Assembly: GCA_021813405.1 (NCBI GenBank)
Contig: JAKAKS010000001.1
Location: forward strand, 1 to 34,912
From: Nitrospirota bacterium
Lineage (GTDB): Bacteria > Nitrospirota > Thermodesulfovibrionia > Thermodesulfovibrionales > JdFR-88
Length of the DNA stretch: 34,912 nt
Direction of reading: 5' to 3'
Shown piece by piece: positions 1 through 8,041 of the stretch (its first letter is position 1; each line of letters opens with the position of its first letter). The notes beneath the pieces were generated by a model. It worked only from the letters and a program-made list of their open reading frames with translations. It made no database searches and had not been told where the DNA came from. The position numbers and the translations under genes were made by a program.

Positions 1-1
1 A

Positions 2-916
2 GGCCTTGAGGGTTCCGGATATCTCACGAATGAAAGCGTGCTGAATTTAAACACCCTTCCAAAAAACATCATCATGATAGGCGGCGGCTACATTTCAATG
101 GAATACGCCCACTTCTTTTCCGCAATGGGCGCGGACGTAACCATAATCGAGGCCGGGCCAAGGCTGCTTGCCAATGAGGACATGGACATATCCGCCGCCA
201 TAGAAGCCGCATTTAAAAAGCGCATGCAAATCTACACGGGGGCAAAGGTAACGGAAGTTGCCGTGGAAAACGGGATGAAAACTGTGCAGGTGGAAGGGCC
301 GGGCGGACAGATAAAACTGAAAGCCGAAGAGATAATGCTGGCCGTGGGCAGGGTTTCCAATGCGGACCTGCTGAAACCGGAGCTGGCCGGGATAGAGACG
401 GACAAGCGGGGTTATATCAAAACCGACGATTATCTGCGCACCAGCGCGGAGCGCGTCTGGGCGCTGGGTGACGCGGCGGGCAGGCAGATGTTTACGCACG
501 CCGCAGACAAGGGGGCGGAAGTAGCCTGGCATAACGCGTCCAATCCGCAGGACCAAAAAAAGATGGATTGGGGCGCGGTGCCGCACGCGGTATTTACCGA
601 ACCGGAGATAGCGGGCGTGGGGCTTACCGGGGAACAGGTGCGCAGCCAGGCTGACGTGCTTGTGGGCAGGGCCGAATACCAGGACGTAACCATGGGGCAG
701 TTATCAAGGGCGGAGGGTTTTGCAAAAGCCATTGTTGAAAAGGGCTCCGGAAAAATCCTTGGCTTCCACATAATAGGCCCGGAGGCCTCCGTGCTGATAC
801 AGGAGGCGGCAAACGCGTTGGCCGAAGGGCGCGGCGCGGCAGGCATTACAGAAAAGATGCACATATTCCCTTCCCTTTCGGAACTGATACCGGAGGCCAT
901 CGCCAGGGCGAAATAG
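2..916 (+). CDS. Dihydrolipoamide dehydrogenase-like FAD/NAD(P) oxidoreductase, 3' part
   Basis: The reading frame is already open at the window edge, so the gene starts upstream; about 304 residues are visible, against roughly 460 for the family. Visible parts are the NAD(P)-binding GGGYISMEYA segment (near base 75), the second FAD motif WALGDAAG (near 457) and the C-terminal dimerisation domain from VPHAVFTEPEIAGVG (near 580) to the stop. This is the class I pyridine nucleotide-disulfide oxidoreductase fold. The active-site CxxxxC would lie outside the window. The C-terminal active-site segment reads HIFPSLSE where true lipoamide dehydrogenases have HAHPTLSE, so the catalytic His is replaced by Phe. 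A substrate other than lipoamide is therefore likely. The family is certain; the specific reaction is not. Confidence 0.9.
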   Translation, partial: GLEGSGYLTNESVLNLNTLPKNIIMIGGGYISMEYAHFFSAMGADVTIIEAGPRLLANEDMDISAAIEAAFKKRMQIYTGAKVTEVAVENGMKTVQVEGPGGQIKLKAEEIMLAVGRVSNADLLKPELAGIETDKRGYIKTDDYLRTSAERVWALGDAAGRQMFTHAADKGAEVAWHNASNPQDQKKMDWGAVPHAVFTEPEIAGVGLTGEQVRSQADVLVGRAEYQDVTMGQLSRAEGFAKAIVEKGSGKILGFHIIGPEASVLIQEAANALAEGRGAAGITEKMHIFPSLSELIPEAIARAK

Positions 917-960
917 TTCAATTTATGGAACTACCTCCTCACGGTGCTGTATAATTCTGC

Positions 961-2400
961 ATGGCATATAAAGGCCTTGGAGAGTTCATCTCCGTGCTGG
1001 AGAAAAAATCTCTTTTAAAAAGAATTGCCGCCCAGGCGGACCCGGAACTGGAGATGGCGGAGATAAACGACCGCGTTGTAAAGTCCGCGGGGCCGGCCCT
1101 GCTTTTTGAAAACCCGAAGGGGTCCAAAATTCCATGCGCCGTGAACCTGTTTGGCTCCTGGGAAAGGATGAAGCTGGCCCTGGAGGTGGACAGCCTGGAC
1201 GACATTGGCGAAAGGATGATGGAATTTCTGGAGCCGGAGATGCCAACCGGGCTTCTTGGGAAGTTAAAGGCGCTGCCTAAACTGAAAAAACTGTCGGACT
1301 GGTTTCCTAAAACCGTTAAATCCGGCCCGTGCAAGGAACAGATATTCAGGGAGCCGGACTTGAACGCCATCCCCATCTTAAAGACGTGGCCGCTGGACGG
1401 CGGAAGGTTCATAACCCTGCCGATGGTCTTTACCAGGGACCCGGAAACCGGCTTGCGCAACTGCGGTATGTACAGGATGCAGGTGTTCGATTCGCGCACT
1501 ACCGGGATGCACTGGCATATGCACAAGGACGGCGCGCGCCATTTCAGAAAAGCCGAAGCAGCGGGCAAGCGGCTTGAGGTGGCCGTGGCAATCGGTGCGG
1601 ACCCGGCAACAATGTATTCGGCCTCCGCGCCGCTTCCGGAAGGGATAGACGAGATGCTGCTGGCCGGTTTCCTGCGCGGTGAGCCGGTTGAGATGGTTAA
1701 ATGCGAGACGGTGGGCCTGGAAGTTCCGGCCAACGCGGAGATTGTGCTTGAAGGATATTGCGAGCCTGGGGAGCGGCGGCTGGAAGGCCCTTTTGGCGAC
1801 CACACCGGCTATTACAGCCTGGCTGGCATGTTCCCGGTTTTCCATCTTACCTGCATCACCATGCGGAAAAACCCCGTTTACCCGGCAACCATAGTAGGCA
1901 AGCCGCCGATGGAAGACTGCTACATGGCCAAGGCAACGGAGCGGATATTTTTACCGCTGATAAAAAAACAGCTCCCGGAGATAGCCGACATGAACCTGCC
2001 TATGGAAGGCGTGTTCCATAACCTGGCGGTGGTCTCAATAGACAAGCGATATCCCGGCCACGCCCGCAAGATAATGTACGCGCTGTGGGGGCTTGGGCAG
2101 ATGAGCTTTACAAAAACGATTATAGTGGTGGACAAATGGGTGGACGTGCAGGATATATCCGAAGTCCTCTGGCGCGTAGGCAATAACGTGGACCCCAAAA
2201 GAGACGTGGTGATAGTTGAGGGGCCGCTGGACGTGCTGGAGCACGCATCGGACATCCCCGCCTACGGCGGCAAGATGGGCATAGACGCAACAAAAAAAAC
2301 CCCTGCGGACGGCTTCAAGCGGGAGTGGCCGCCGGATATAGAGATGTCGCCTGAGGTCAAAGCGCTGGTGGACAGCAGGTGGAAGGAGTACGGGTTTTAA
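961..2400 (+). CDS. ubiD: UbiD-family decarboxylase
   Basis: A 479-residue protein, normal length for UbiD enzymes, which use prenylated FMN to decarboxylate aromatic or unsaturated acids. The core motif EGPFGDHTGYYS (near base 1785), carrying conserved acidic residues, and the IVGKPPMED segment (near 1890) are diagnostic. Members act in ubiquinone synthesis (UbiD) or in the late futalosine menaquinone route (MqnL type). The mqnA gene at about 31 kb makes a menaquinone role the better guess, but this is inference. The ATG at 961 has no Shine-Dalgarno sequence. A TATAAT-like box sits at 950-955, so the mRNA may be leaderless. It is followed after 3 bases by a small membrane protein gene and is probably co-transcribed with it. 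Confidence 0.88.
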   Translation: MAYKGLGEFISVLEKKSLLKRIAAQADPELEMAEINDRVVKSAGPALLFENPKGSKIPCAVNLFGSWERMKLALEVDSLDDIGERMMEFLEPEMPTGLLGKLKALPKLKKLSDWFPKTVKSGPCKEQIFREPDLNAIPILKTWPLDGGRFITLPMVFTRDPETGLRNCGMYRMQVFDSRTTGMHWHMHKDGARHFRKAEAAGKRLEVAVAIGADPATMYSASAPLPEGIDEMLLAGFLRGEPVEMVKCETVGLEVPANAEIVLEGYCEPGERRLEGPFGDHTGYYSLAGMFPVFHLTCITMRKNPVYPATIVGKPPMEDCYMAKATERIFLPLIKKQLPEIADMNLPMEGVFHNLAVVSIDKRYPGHARKIMYALWGLGQMSFTKTIIVVDKWVDVQDISEVLWRVGNNVDPKRDVVIVEGPLDVLEHASDIPAYGGKMGIDATKKTPADGFKREWPPDIEMSPEVKALVDSRWKEYGF

Positions 2401-2403
2401 ACG

Positions 2404-2781
2404 ATGAAAAGTAAAGGGCCCGCGGCGCGCCTTTATCTGGCCGCTGCCGTTGTCCTTGCACTTGGCATTGCAAGCTCGGTTTTTATCTACATACGGGCCG
2501 CTGGCGGGCAGGCAAGCTCCCCATATGATGCGCTGGGCAACGGCGTTTACGTTATGGACCCGCAAAACTCCAAAACATATGTTCACGATATGGAGCTGTA
2601 CGGCGGGAAAGCAAATATGCTTACGGACGATTTTGCGCGCTGGTTTAACGGGCTTTGGCACGGCAAGTCCCTGGCCTTAACCGTGCTTTTTATCTGCGTA
2701 CTTGTATCGGCAGGGCTGTCATTTGCCGCCATAACTACCCCTGCGGCGCATGGTCAGGGGCGCTCAAGCAGGCCCGAATAA
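2404..2781 (+). CDS. Small two-helix membrane protein of unknown function
   Basis: A 125-residue protein with a hydrophobic segment at about residues 9-31, a polar loop of about 60 residues containing YGGKANMLTDDFARWFNGLWHGKS, written here only to locate it between residues 61 and 89, and a second hydrophobic segment at about 90-110. I recall similar small proteins beside quinone-synthesis genes in delta-proteobacteria-like genomes but know no function. It starts 3 bases after the UbiD stop, so translation is probably coupled. Its last 28 bases overlap the convergent glycosyltransferase gene. Confidence 0.7.
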   Translation: MKSKGPAARLYLAAAVVLALGIASSVFIYIRAAGGQASSPYDALGNGVYVMDPQNSKTYVHDMELYGGKANMLTDDFARWFNGLWHGKSLALTVLFICVLVSAGLSFAAITTPAAHGQGRSSRPE

Positions 2782-3965
2782 ATATTTTCAAGGTGGCCCC
2801 CTATTTTTTCCCAGGAGTACCTGGCCTCCACCAGCCTCCGCGCCGCAGCCCCGATCATCACCTGCCGATTTCTGTCTGAAAATATTTTTATGACATTTGA
2901 CGCAAACTCCCCTGGGGAGTCCGCAATCAGAATGTTTTCCCCGTCCGTAACGTCAATCCCCTCGCAGCCTACCGAGGTGGTGACAACCGGCATCCCCATG
3001 GCCATCGCTTCAAGTATTTTAAGCCTGGTGCCGCCGCCGCTTCTCAGCGGCACCACCGCCGCAAAGCAGCGCTCATAATACGGGCGCAAGTCCGCGGCAT
3101 GGCAAACTACCTTTATCCCCGGGTTTCCCGCCAGCTGGCGTATCTGCTGCGTGGGGTTGCGGCCGATCACATAGAAATCCATGCCCGGGTTTTGCGCCGC
3201 GATGCGCGGGAATATCTCCTTTGAGAAGTAGAGCACCGCGTCGGCATTGGGAGCGTAATCCAGAATGCCTACGAACAGTATCGAGTTGCGTCCCGGCTTT
3301 GCCGGCACCATTTTATAGAAACCCAGGTCCACCCCGTTTGGGACCACATCTATATCCAGCCCGGGGTTGGCCGAATGCAGGATGCGCTTGTCTATTTCCG
3401 ACATCGTCACGCACTTATCGAAATTCATGGAGTATGCAGGCTCCCACCGCCTGGACGTGAGCCAGCTGTGCAGGAACCTGGCCTTCATCCGCAGCTTTTT
3501 TTCGAACTGGAATATCCGGCGGTACTGGACAAAGCCGATATTGTGAAGCGTTAAAACTTTTTTTAGTTTGCCCCCTGCCGGGATATTCCTGACGTAGGGG
3601 GCCATGTGGGAATGCTCGATCTGGATTATGTCGAATTGGTTTCCCTTTATTGCCTGTGTTATCGCGTCCGCCATCGCCTTCTGGAACACCCAGAAGCAAT
3701 TGTGCTGCGGCTGGCCGCTGAGCACGGTGCGCGCAAACCTCAGGATGCGCTGAAACCTGTTGCATTTTTCAAGCGGCACTGTTTTTACGCTGGCGCAGAA
3801 TTTTTTCATCTCGGCAACGTGCTCCTCCTGCTGGCAGTGGCCCTCAAACGATATCAGATGTATCCGGTGCCGCCTGGAGAGGACTTTTATCAGGTTGTAA
3901 TTCCTTATCCTGTCCCCCGAAACCGGGGGGTAAGGGAAATCCTGTGAGATAAGCAGAATATTCAT
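2754..3965 (-). CDS. Glycosyltransferase family 4 (exosortase-associated sugar transferase type)
   Basis: A 403-residue GT-B glycosyltransferase. The N-terminus (LISQDFPYPPVSGDRIRNYN) resembles sugar transferases tied to PEP-CTERM/exosortase exopolysaccharide loci (TIGR03087-like). The C-terminal Rossmann half carries ILFVGILDYAPNADA and the sugar-nucleotide binding segment GGGTRLKILEAMAMGMPVV with its conserved Glu. It probably adds a sugar to a lipid-linked or capsular glycan at the cytoplasmic face of the membrane. The ATG has a GAAGG ribosome site about 9 bases upstream. No other polysaccharide gene lies in the window, so it stands alone here. The donor and acceptor cannot be told from sequence. 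Confidence 0.85.
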   Translation of the reverse strand: MNILLISQDFPYPPVSGDRIRNYNLIKVLSRRHRIHLISFEGHCQQEEHVAEMKKFCASVKTVPLEKCNRFQRILRFARTVLSGQPQHNCFWVFQKAMADAITQAIKGNQFDIIQIEHSHMAPYVRNIPAGGKLKKVLTLHNIGFVQYRRIFQFEKKLRMKARFLHSWLTSRRWEPAYSMNFDKCVTMSEIDKRILHSANPGLDIDVVPNGVDLGFYKMVPAKPGRNSILFVGILDYAPNADAVLYFSKEIFPRIAAQNPGMDFYVIGRNPTQQIRQLAGNPGIKVVCHAADLRPYYERCFAAVVPLRSGGGTRLKILEAMAMGMPVVTTSVGCEGIDVTDGENILIADSPGEFASNVIKIFSDRNRQVMIGAAARRLVEARYSWEKIGGHLENIYSGLLERP

Positions 3966-4009
3966 ATGGTTTACCTTCGGGTGTATATTTTGTCTGGAAT
4001 ATTGATCGC

Positions 4010-4080
4010 GGCCTCAGGGGACCGGCTGTTTATCGGGAAGCATCGTGCTGGCGATCCGCATTAGGCATCCTCCTGAGGCC
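4010..4080. repeat. 9-bp perfect inverted repeat upstream of the glycosyltransferase
   Basis: GGCCTCAGG (4010-4018) and CCTGAGGCC (4072-4080) are perfect reverse complements separated by 53 bases. On the minus strand this would fold in the 5' leader of the glycosyltransferase gene. It matches no riboswitch class I can recognise and has no T tract. Confidence 0.45.
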
Positions 4081-4215
4081 CCTTAAGGCGGGAAGCGGTA
4101 ATTTCATTTTAACAATTGCCCTCTCACTGTCAACTTTTGCCTTTTTATCATGGGCCGTGACAGCAGTCACGGAACACACTGCGCAATTCCCTCACAATAT
4201 AGGCGAAGGGCGCAG

Positions 4216-4290
4216 ATGTACATTTTCAATCTCGCAGACATGTTCATACTTTTCTTCATCATCTCGTATCTGCTTGTAAGGTGGAATTAG
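4216..4290 (+). pseudogene. Possible 3' fragment of a signal peptidase II (lspA)-like gene, or a 24-residue membrane peptide
   Basis: A 24-codon frame, MYIFNLADMFILFFIISYLLV plus three residues, contains FNLAD followed by a hydrophobic stretch. This looks like the C-terminal catalytic-Asp motif and last membrane helix of LspA. The frame is open back to 4102, but the residues upstream do not look like LspA. No ribosome site is evident. It may be a decayed remnant, a stand-alone micropeptide or chance. The rest of 3966-4389 holds two inverted repeats and the promoter of the next gene. Confidence 0.25.
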
Positions 4291-4330
4291 CAAGGAGTTC
4301 CGGGCCAACAAGCCCTTTAACCCCGGAGGC

Positions 4331-4358
4331 TTGCCCGCCGCACTGATTGGACTATAAT
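4331..4358 (+). promoter_or_regulatory. Sigma70-type promoter for the site-2 protease gene
   Basis: TTGCCC (4331-4336), a 16-base spacer and a perfect TATAAT (4353-4358), about 30 bases before the start codon. Confidence 0.5.
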
Positions 4359-4389
4359 TTAATCAAAGCGGAGTCGAGGAAGGTGAGTA

Positions 4390-5538
4390 ATGGCCCCTGC
4401 GCGGCAGCCGGGAAAGCACAGCTCCGGAATAAATATTTTCAGGATAGCCGGAATCAGGATTTCACTTGATTTCTCCTGGTTCGTTATCTTTTCCCTGCTA
4501 TTGTGGAGCCTTTCAGCCGGCTATTTCCCACATATCTTCCCTGGGCAGCCACAAAGGATATACTGGCTTGCAGGCCTTCTGGCCACATTTCTTTTCTTCG
4601 CCTCGGTGCTTATCCATGAGTTGTCACATTCTCTGGTGGCCATCAGGCTTGGAATCAAGATACCGTCCATAACGCTTTTTATTTTTGGCGGGGTGTCCCA
4701 GATGTCCGGCGAGGCCCCGAACCCCAAAACCGAGCTGAAGATAGCTTTGGCCGGGCCAGCTTCCAGCTTTGTTCTGGCGATTATCTTTTTGGCGTTAAGA
4801 AACGCGGCAGCCGGGTTCCCAATCTATTCTGCCGTTTTCAATTACCTGATGTATATAAATTTTGCACTTGGAATCTTCAATCTGTTCCCCGGCTTTCCGC
4901 TGGATGGCGGCAGGGTTTTAAGGGCAATCTGGTGGTGGTGGAAGGGATCTCTAAGCCGGGCCACCAAGCTTGCAGCGGATGTGGGAAAGGGGTTTGCGGT
5001 ATTTCTGATAATCCTGGGCGGGCTTCAGATATTGCTTGTTAGGGGAGCATTTATCAGCGGGTTATGGTTTATATTCATAGGCATATTCCTCAGGAGTGTG
5101 GCGGCAGGCAGTTATCAGGAACTGGAACGCCGCCACGCACTTGAAGGGGCAAAGGTTAAGGACATAATGATTGAAAACGTTGTACAGGTAAATCCCGATA
5201 CCCATGTAGACAGGCTTATAAAGGACTATTTCCTTCATTACGGGTTTAAAGGATTCCCGGTATCCAATGGCGCGCCGGTTGGAATGGTATCGCTGGCAGG
5301 CGTCAGGCAGGTGCCGGAGGCAGAGCAGGCGATGCGCACTGCAGGCGAGGTAATGGAACCCATAAGCGGCGAAATGATCGTGCCACCTGACATGCCTCTA
5401 GCCGATGCCATGAGAAAACTGAGGGCTGTGCCTTCGGAAAGGCTTTTGGTAATAGACCAGGGCAGGCTTGTTGGCCTTGTCACCAAGACCGGGCTTTTAA
5501 GGTTTTTAGAGATAAAGAAAGTCTTGAATCACGAGTGA
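4390..5538 (+). CDS. Site-2 protease family (M50) membrane metalloprotease with CBS pair
   Basis: A 382-residue intramembrane zinc protease. The HELSH motif (H76, E77, H80) gives two zinc ligands and the catalytic Glu. NLFPGFPLDGGR near residues 164-175 provides the third ligand, D172. There are about six hydrophobic segments in residues 27-235, followed by two CBS domains from about residue 248 that probably sense adenine nucleotides. This architecture matches the bacterial stand-alone M50/CBS (Rip3-like) group, which cleaves membrane proteins such as anti-sigma factors. GAGGAAGG lies just upstream of the ATG. It is not adjacent to the anti-sigma gene at 19.4 kb, so any link to it is only speculation. 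Confidence 0.92.
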   Translation: MAPARQPGKHSSGINIFRIAGIRISLDFSWFVIFSLLLWSLSAGYFPHIFPGQPQRIYWLAGLLATFLFFASVLIHELSHSLVAIRLGIKIPSITLFIFGGVSQMSGEAPNPKTELKIALAGPASSFVLAIIFLALRNAAAGFPIYSAVFNYLMYINFALGIFNLFPGFPLDGGRVLRAIWWWWKGSLSRATKLAADVGKGFAVFLIILGGLQILLVRGAFISGLWFIFIGIFLRSVAAGSYQELERRHALEGAKVKDIMIENVVQVNPDTHVDRLIKDYFLHYGFKGFPVSNGAPVGMVSLAGVRQVPEAEQAMRTAGEVMEPISGEMIVPPDMPLADAMRKLRAVPSERLLVIDQGRLVGLVTKTGLLRFLEIKKVLNHE

Positions 5539-5588
5539 AATATTTCCGGCAGACAGTACGGCAGGCAATTCAATTGAATAACGGCTAA

Positions 5589-5639
5589 CCGGGAAAAACG
5601 GCCTTTTGAATAGTGTCCCGAAAGCCTCGCTTTTCCCGG
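5589..5639 (+). repeat. Long inverted repeat in the leader of the UPF0391 gene
   Basis: CCGGGAAAA (5589-5597) pairs perfectly with TTTTCCCGG (5631-5639). Inside it GGCCTT and AAGCC can extend the stem. The structure ends about 8 bases before the AAGGAGG ribosome site of the next gene, so it may influence its translation or transcription. Confidence 0.45.
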
Positions 5640-5658
5640 GCGTAAGGAGGTAAAGATC

Positions 5659-5823
5659 ATGTTATCATGGGCTTTAGTGTTTCTGATAGTCGCCGTTATA
5701 GCCGCGATCTTCGGGTTTGCGGGAATCGCGGGCACGGCCGCGTGGATAGCCAAGGTGCTCTTCATAATTTTCCTGGTCCTGTTCCTGGTCTCGCTTCTTG
5801 TGGGCAGACGGCCTACGGTCTGA
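5659..5823 (+). CDS. UPF0391 (DUF1328/YtjA) small membrane protein
   Basis: A 54-residue protein with two hydrophobic helices separated by the glycine-rich [15 protein letters not shown] segment and ending in [11 protein letters not shown]. It closely follows the pattern of E. coli YtjA (GFGGLAGTAAGAAK, FLVSLFMGRR). A strong AAGGAGG ribosome site lies 8 bases before the ATG. The family is widespread in proteobacteria-like genomes, is often stress-induced and has no established function. A stem-loop follows the stop. Confidence 0.88.
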   Translation: MLSWALVFLIVAVIAAIFGFAGIAGTAAWIAKVLFIIFLVLFLVSLLVGRRPTV

Positions 5824-5833
5824 GCTGGAAGGA

Positions 5834-5862
5834 AACTGGAGGCTTGAACCTGGCCTCCAGTT
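5834..5862 (+). terminator. Stem-loop after the UPF0391 gene
   Basis: AACTGGAGGC (5834-5843) and GCCTCCAGTT (5853-5862) form a perfect 10-bp stem with a 9-base loop, 11 bases after the stop. No T tract follows, so it may be an RNA-stabilising or weak termination element rather than a classical terminator. Confidence 0.4.
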
Positions 5863-5874
5863 CCCGATATCCAG

Positions 5875-7041
5875 ATGCCTGGAGAACTGAATGCATACAG
5901 AAAGAAACGGGATTCCCGGAAAACGCCTGAACCCGCCGGGGTTCTAGCTGGCATGCCTTCAGCCTGCTGGAAAGGTACGGAAAGATTCGTGGTGCGGAAA
6001 GATAATCCGGAAGCTCATAGTTTATTTCAGAACGCACAAAGCAAACTAAAGCAAGTCTCTCAGCCGCAATTTATAAAACCGATGCTCGCAACTCTGGCGG
6101 AAAAGCCCCACGAGAAAATATTATCTGACGAAAGCTGGATTTTCGAACCGAAGCTCGATGGCCAGAGGTGCCTTGCGTTCAGGGCAGGTGAAAAATTGAA
6201 CCTGATCTCCAGGAACAATATAGCGCTAAACAGAAATTACCCGGAAATTGTCAATGCTATGCTCTCCCAGCCGGCAACACAGTTTATTGTGGATGGTGAA
6301 GTAGTGGCGTTTGAAAAAGGCGTGCCAAGTTTCGAGAAACTTCAGCCCCGGATGCAGATAAGGGACTACCTGGGGGCCGAAAGGACGCAAGTGCAAGTGT
6401 TTTATTATCTTTTCGATCTGCTTTATCTTGATGGATTCGACATTACCGGGCTTGCCCTCTCATTAAGAAAAGACGTCCTGCGGCAGGCATTTTCTTTTAA
6501 CGGCAATATCCGTATTGCAGACCATGTTACCGGTAGCGGCAATGATATCTTCCTGGATTCCTGTAAAAAAGGCTTGGAGGGTATAATCGCAAAAAAAGCC
6601 GAAAGCCTGTATAAATCCGGCAGATCAAGAGAATGGCTTAAATTCAAATGCGGGCTTGGGCAGGAGTTTGTGATAGGCGGGTTTACGGAGCGGGGCGGCG
6701 CCCGGCCTGTGCCGGATTCAGGATTCGGTGCTTTGCTGGTCGGATATTTTGAGGGCGGCAAATTGGTTTACGCCGGGAAGGTGGGCACCGGATATAGCGA
6801 GTTCATGCTGAACACAATTGGCCAAAAGCTCAGGGCCATAGAGAAAAAAAAGCCGGCCTTCGCGCCGCACCCAAAGCTCAGGGAAGAAAAAAATGTGCAT
6901 TGGGTAGAGCCCGTTATTGTATGTGATGTGAAATTTTCCGAATGGACAAAGGCCGGACTTATGAGGCAACCCCGGTTCAAAGGTTTAAGGATGGACAAGC
7001 CACCCCGCGAAGTGGTCCGCGAGCAGGCTGTAAGCCGGTAA
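5875..7041 (+). CDS. ligD: ATP-dependent DNA ligase, LigD ligase module with a stub of the PE domain
   Basis: A 388-residue ligase. The adenylation motif is EPKLDG with nucleophile K93, and ISRN, DGEVVAFE, EGIIAKK and EWLKFKC complete the nucleotidyltransferase motifs up to residue 265. An OB-fold domain runs from about residue 275 to 380. The N-terminus carries LNAYRKKRDSRKTPEP and then RFVVRKDNPEAH, which look like the opening of the LigD 3'-phosphoesterase domain (YxxKRDFxxTPEP, RFVVQxHxA). The catalytic body of that domain is absent and the ligase follows directly. It seals breaks in non-homologous end joining, normally with Ku, which is not in this window. The polymerase module follows 8 bases downstream. 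Confidence 0.9.
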   Translation: MPGELNAYRKKRDSRKTPEPAGVLAGMPSACWKGTERFVVRKDNPEAHSLFQNAQSKLKQVSQPQFIKPMLATLAEKPHEKILSDESWIFEPKLDGQRCLAFRAGEKLNLISRNNIALNRNYPEIVNAMLSQPATQFIVDGEVVAFEKGVPSFEKLQPRMQIRDYLGAERTQVQVFYYLFDLLYLDGFDITGLALSLRKDVLRQAFSFNGNIRIADHVTGSGNDIFLDSCKKGLEGIIAKKAESLYKSGRSREWLKFKCGLGQEFVIGGFTERGGARPVPDSGFGALLVGYFEGGKLVYAGKVGTGYSEFMLNTIGQKLRAIEKKKPAFAPHPKLREEKNVHWVEPVIVCDVKFSEWTKAGLMRQPRFKGLRMDKPPREVVREQAVSR

Positions 7042-7049
7042 AAACGGAA

Positions 7050-7967
7050 ATGCCTACTGTAAATTTCGGCGGCCCGGACGTTGAGCTTACCAATCTGGAC
7101 AAAGTGCTGTTCCCGGAAGAAGGAATAACGAAGGGCGAATTCATCGGCTATTACGAAAAGATCGCCCCGGTAATGCTGCCGCATATCAAGGGCAGGCTCA
7201 TAAGCATGCAGAGATTCCCGGAGGGGGCTGCCGATCAGAAATTTTTCCAGAAACAGGCCCCGCAATATTTTCCGGAATGGGTAAACCGTGTGCCTGTAAA
7301 CTTGCGCCATGAGGGACAAAAGACATATATAACCTGCGATAACAAGGAAACGCTTGTATATCTGGCAAACCTTGCGTGTATTCCGCATGTGTGGCTTAGC
7401 CGCGTGAGCAGTAACAATTACCCGGACAGGCTGATTTTCGACTTGGACCCTCCGGAAGATAACGCCGGGGCAGAACCGGTCAGGTATGCCGCCCTTATCC
7501 TGAAAGAGGTGCTGGGCGGCATAGGAGTGGAACCGTTTTTACTGGCCACCGGCGGACGCGGGTTTCACGTTGTTGTTCCGCTGGACGGCAGCGCGGATTT
7601 CAAGCAGGCCTTTGCATTTGCCCGCCAGGTGGGCGGCGCGCTTGTGGAGCTGGCCCCGGAACAACTAACCATGGAATTTGCCAAGGGCAAAAGGGCTGCG
7701 CGCGTCTTCATAGACATCTTCAGAAACGCCTTTGCGCAGACAGCCATAGCGCCTTATGCAGTAAAGGCCAGTCCTGCTGCGAATGTTGCCACCCCGGTCT
7801 TGTGGCGGGAGTTGTCGGGGAAAACCCCTGTAACGCCATCCAGTTTCAACATCCGCAATATCTTTAAAAGGCTTTCCCGGAAAGGAGACATCTGGAAGGA
7901 CATCGATTCAAAACCGTATTCGATACCCGCAATGGCCAGGGCGCTTGAAAGAAATAAAATCAGATAA
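7050..7967 (+). CDS. ligD: LigD polymerase (primase-like) module
   Basis: A 305-residue archaeo-eukaryotic-primase-type polymerase. It starts ELTNLDKVLFPEEGITKGE, the standard LigD_Pol opening. The catalytic pair is D131 and D133 in IFDLDPP, and GGRGFHVVVPL is the nucleotide-binding His motif. It adds nucleotides to DNA ends during end joining. In most bacteria this module is fused to the ligase; here a stop and 8 bases separate them. I chose the ATG at 7050 because the conserved domain starts there. An upstream in-frame ATG at 6942 would overlap the ligase by 100 bases and add residues unlike LigD. No strong ribosome site is seen, so coupling to the ligase gene is likely. Confidence 0.9.
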   Translation: MPTVNFGGPDVELTNLDKVLFPEEGITKGEFIGYYEKIAPVMLPHIKGRLISMQRFPEGAADQKFFQKQAPQYFPEWVNRVPVNLRHEGQKTYITCDNKETLVYLANLACIPHVWLSRVSSNNYPDRLIFDLDPPEDNAGAEPVRYAALILKEVLGGIGVEPFLLATGGRGFHVVVPLDGSADFKQAFAFARQVGGALVELAPEQLTMEFAKGKRAARVFIDIFRNAFAQTAIAPYAVKASPAANVATPVLWRELSGKTPVTPSSFNIRNIFKRLSRKGDIWKDIDSKPYSIPAMARALERNKIR

Positions 7968-8041
7968 GGATTGCCGCGCCGTGCTGAATAAAAGCGGGCC
8001 GCCGGTACTTTGCCGTTACCTCGCCGTAACTTGACGTTACC

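Noticed and set aside
939-1805. 288-codon minus-strand frame inside the UbiD gene
   Set aside because: It is antisense to UbiD with no recognisable domain; the plus frame carries the family motifs.
4155-4172. CCGTGAC-AGCA-GTCACGG hairpin as a terminator
   Set aside because: The 7-bp stem is perfect, but neither strand has a T tract after it and no gene ends next to it.
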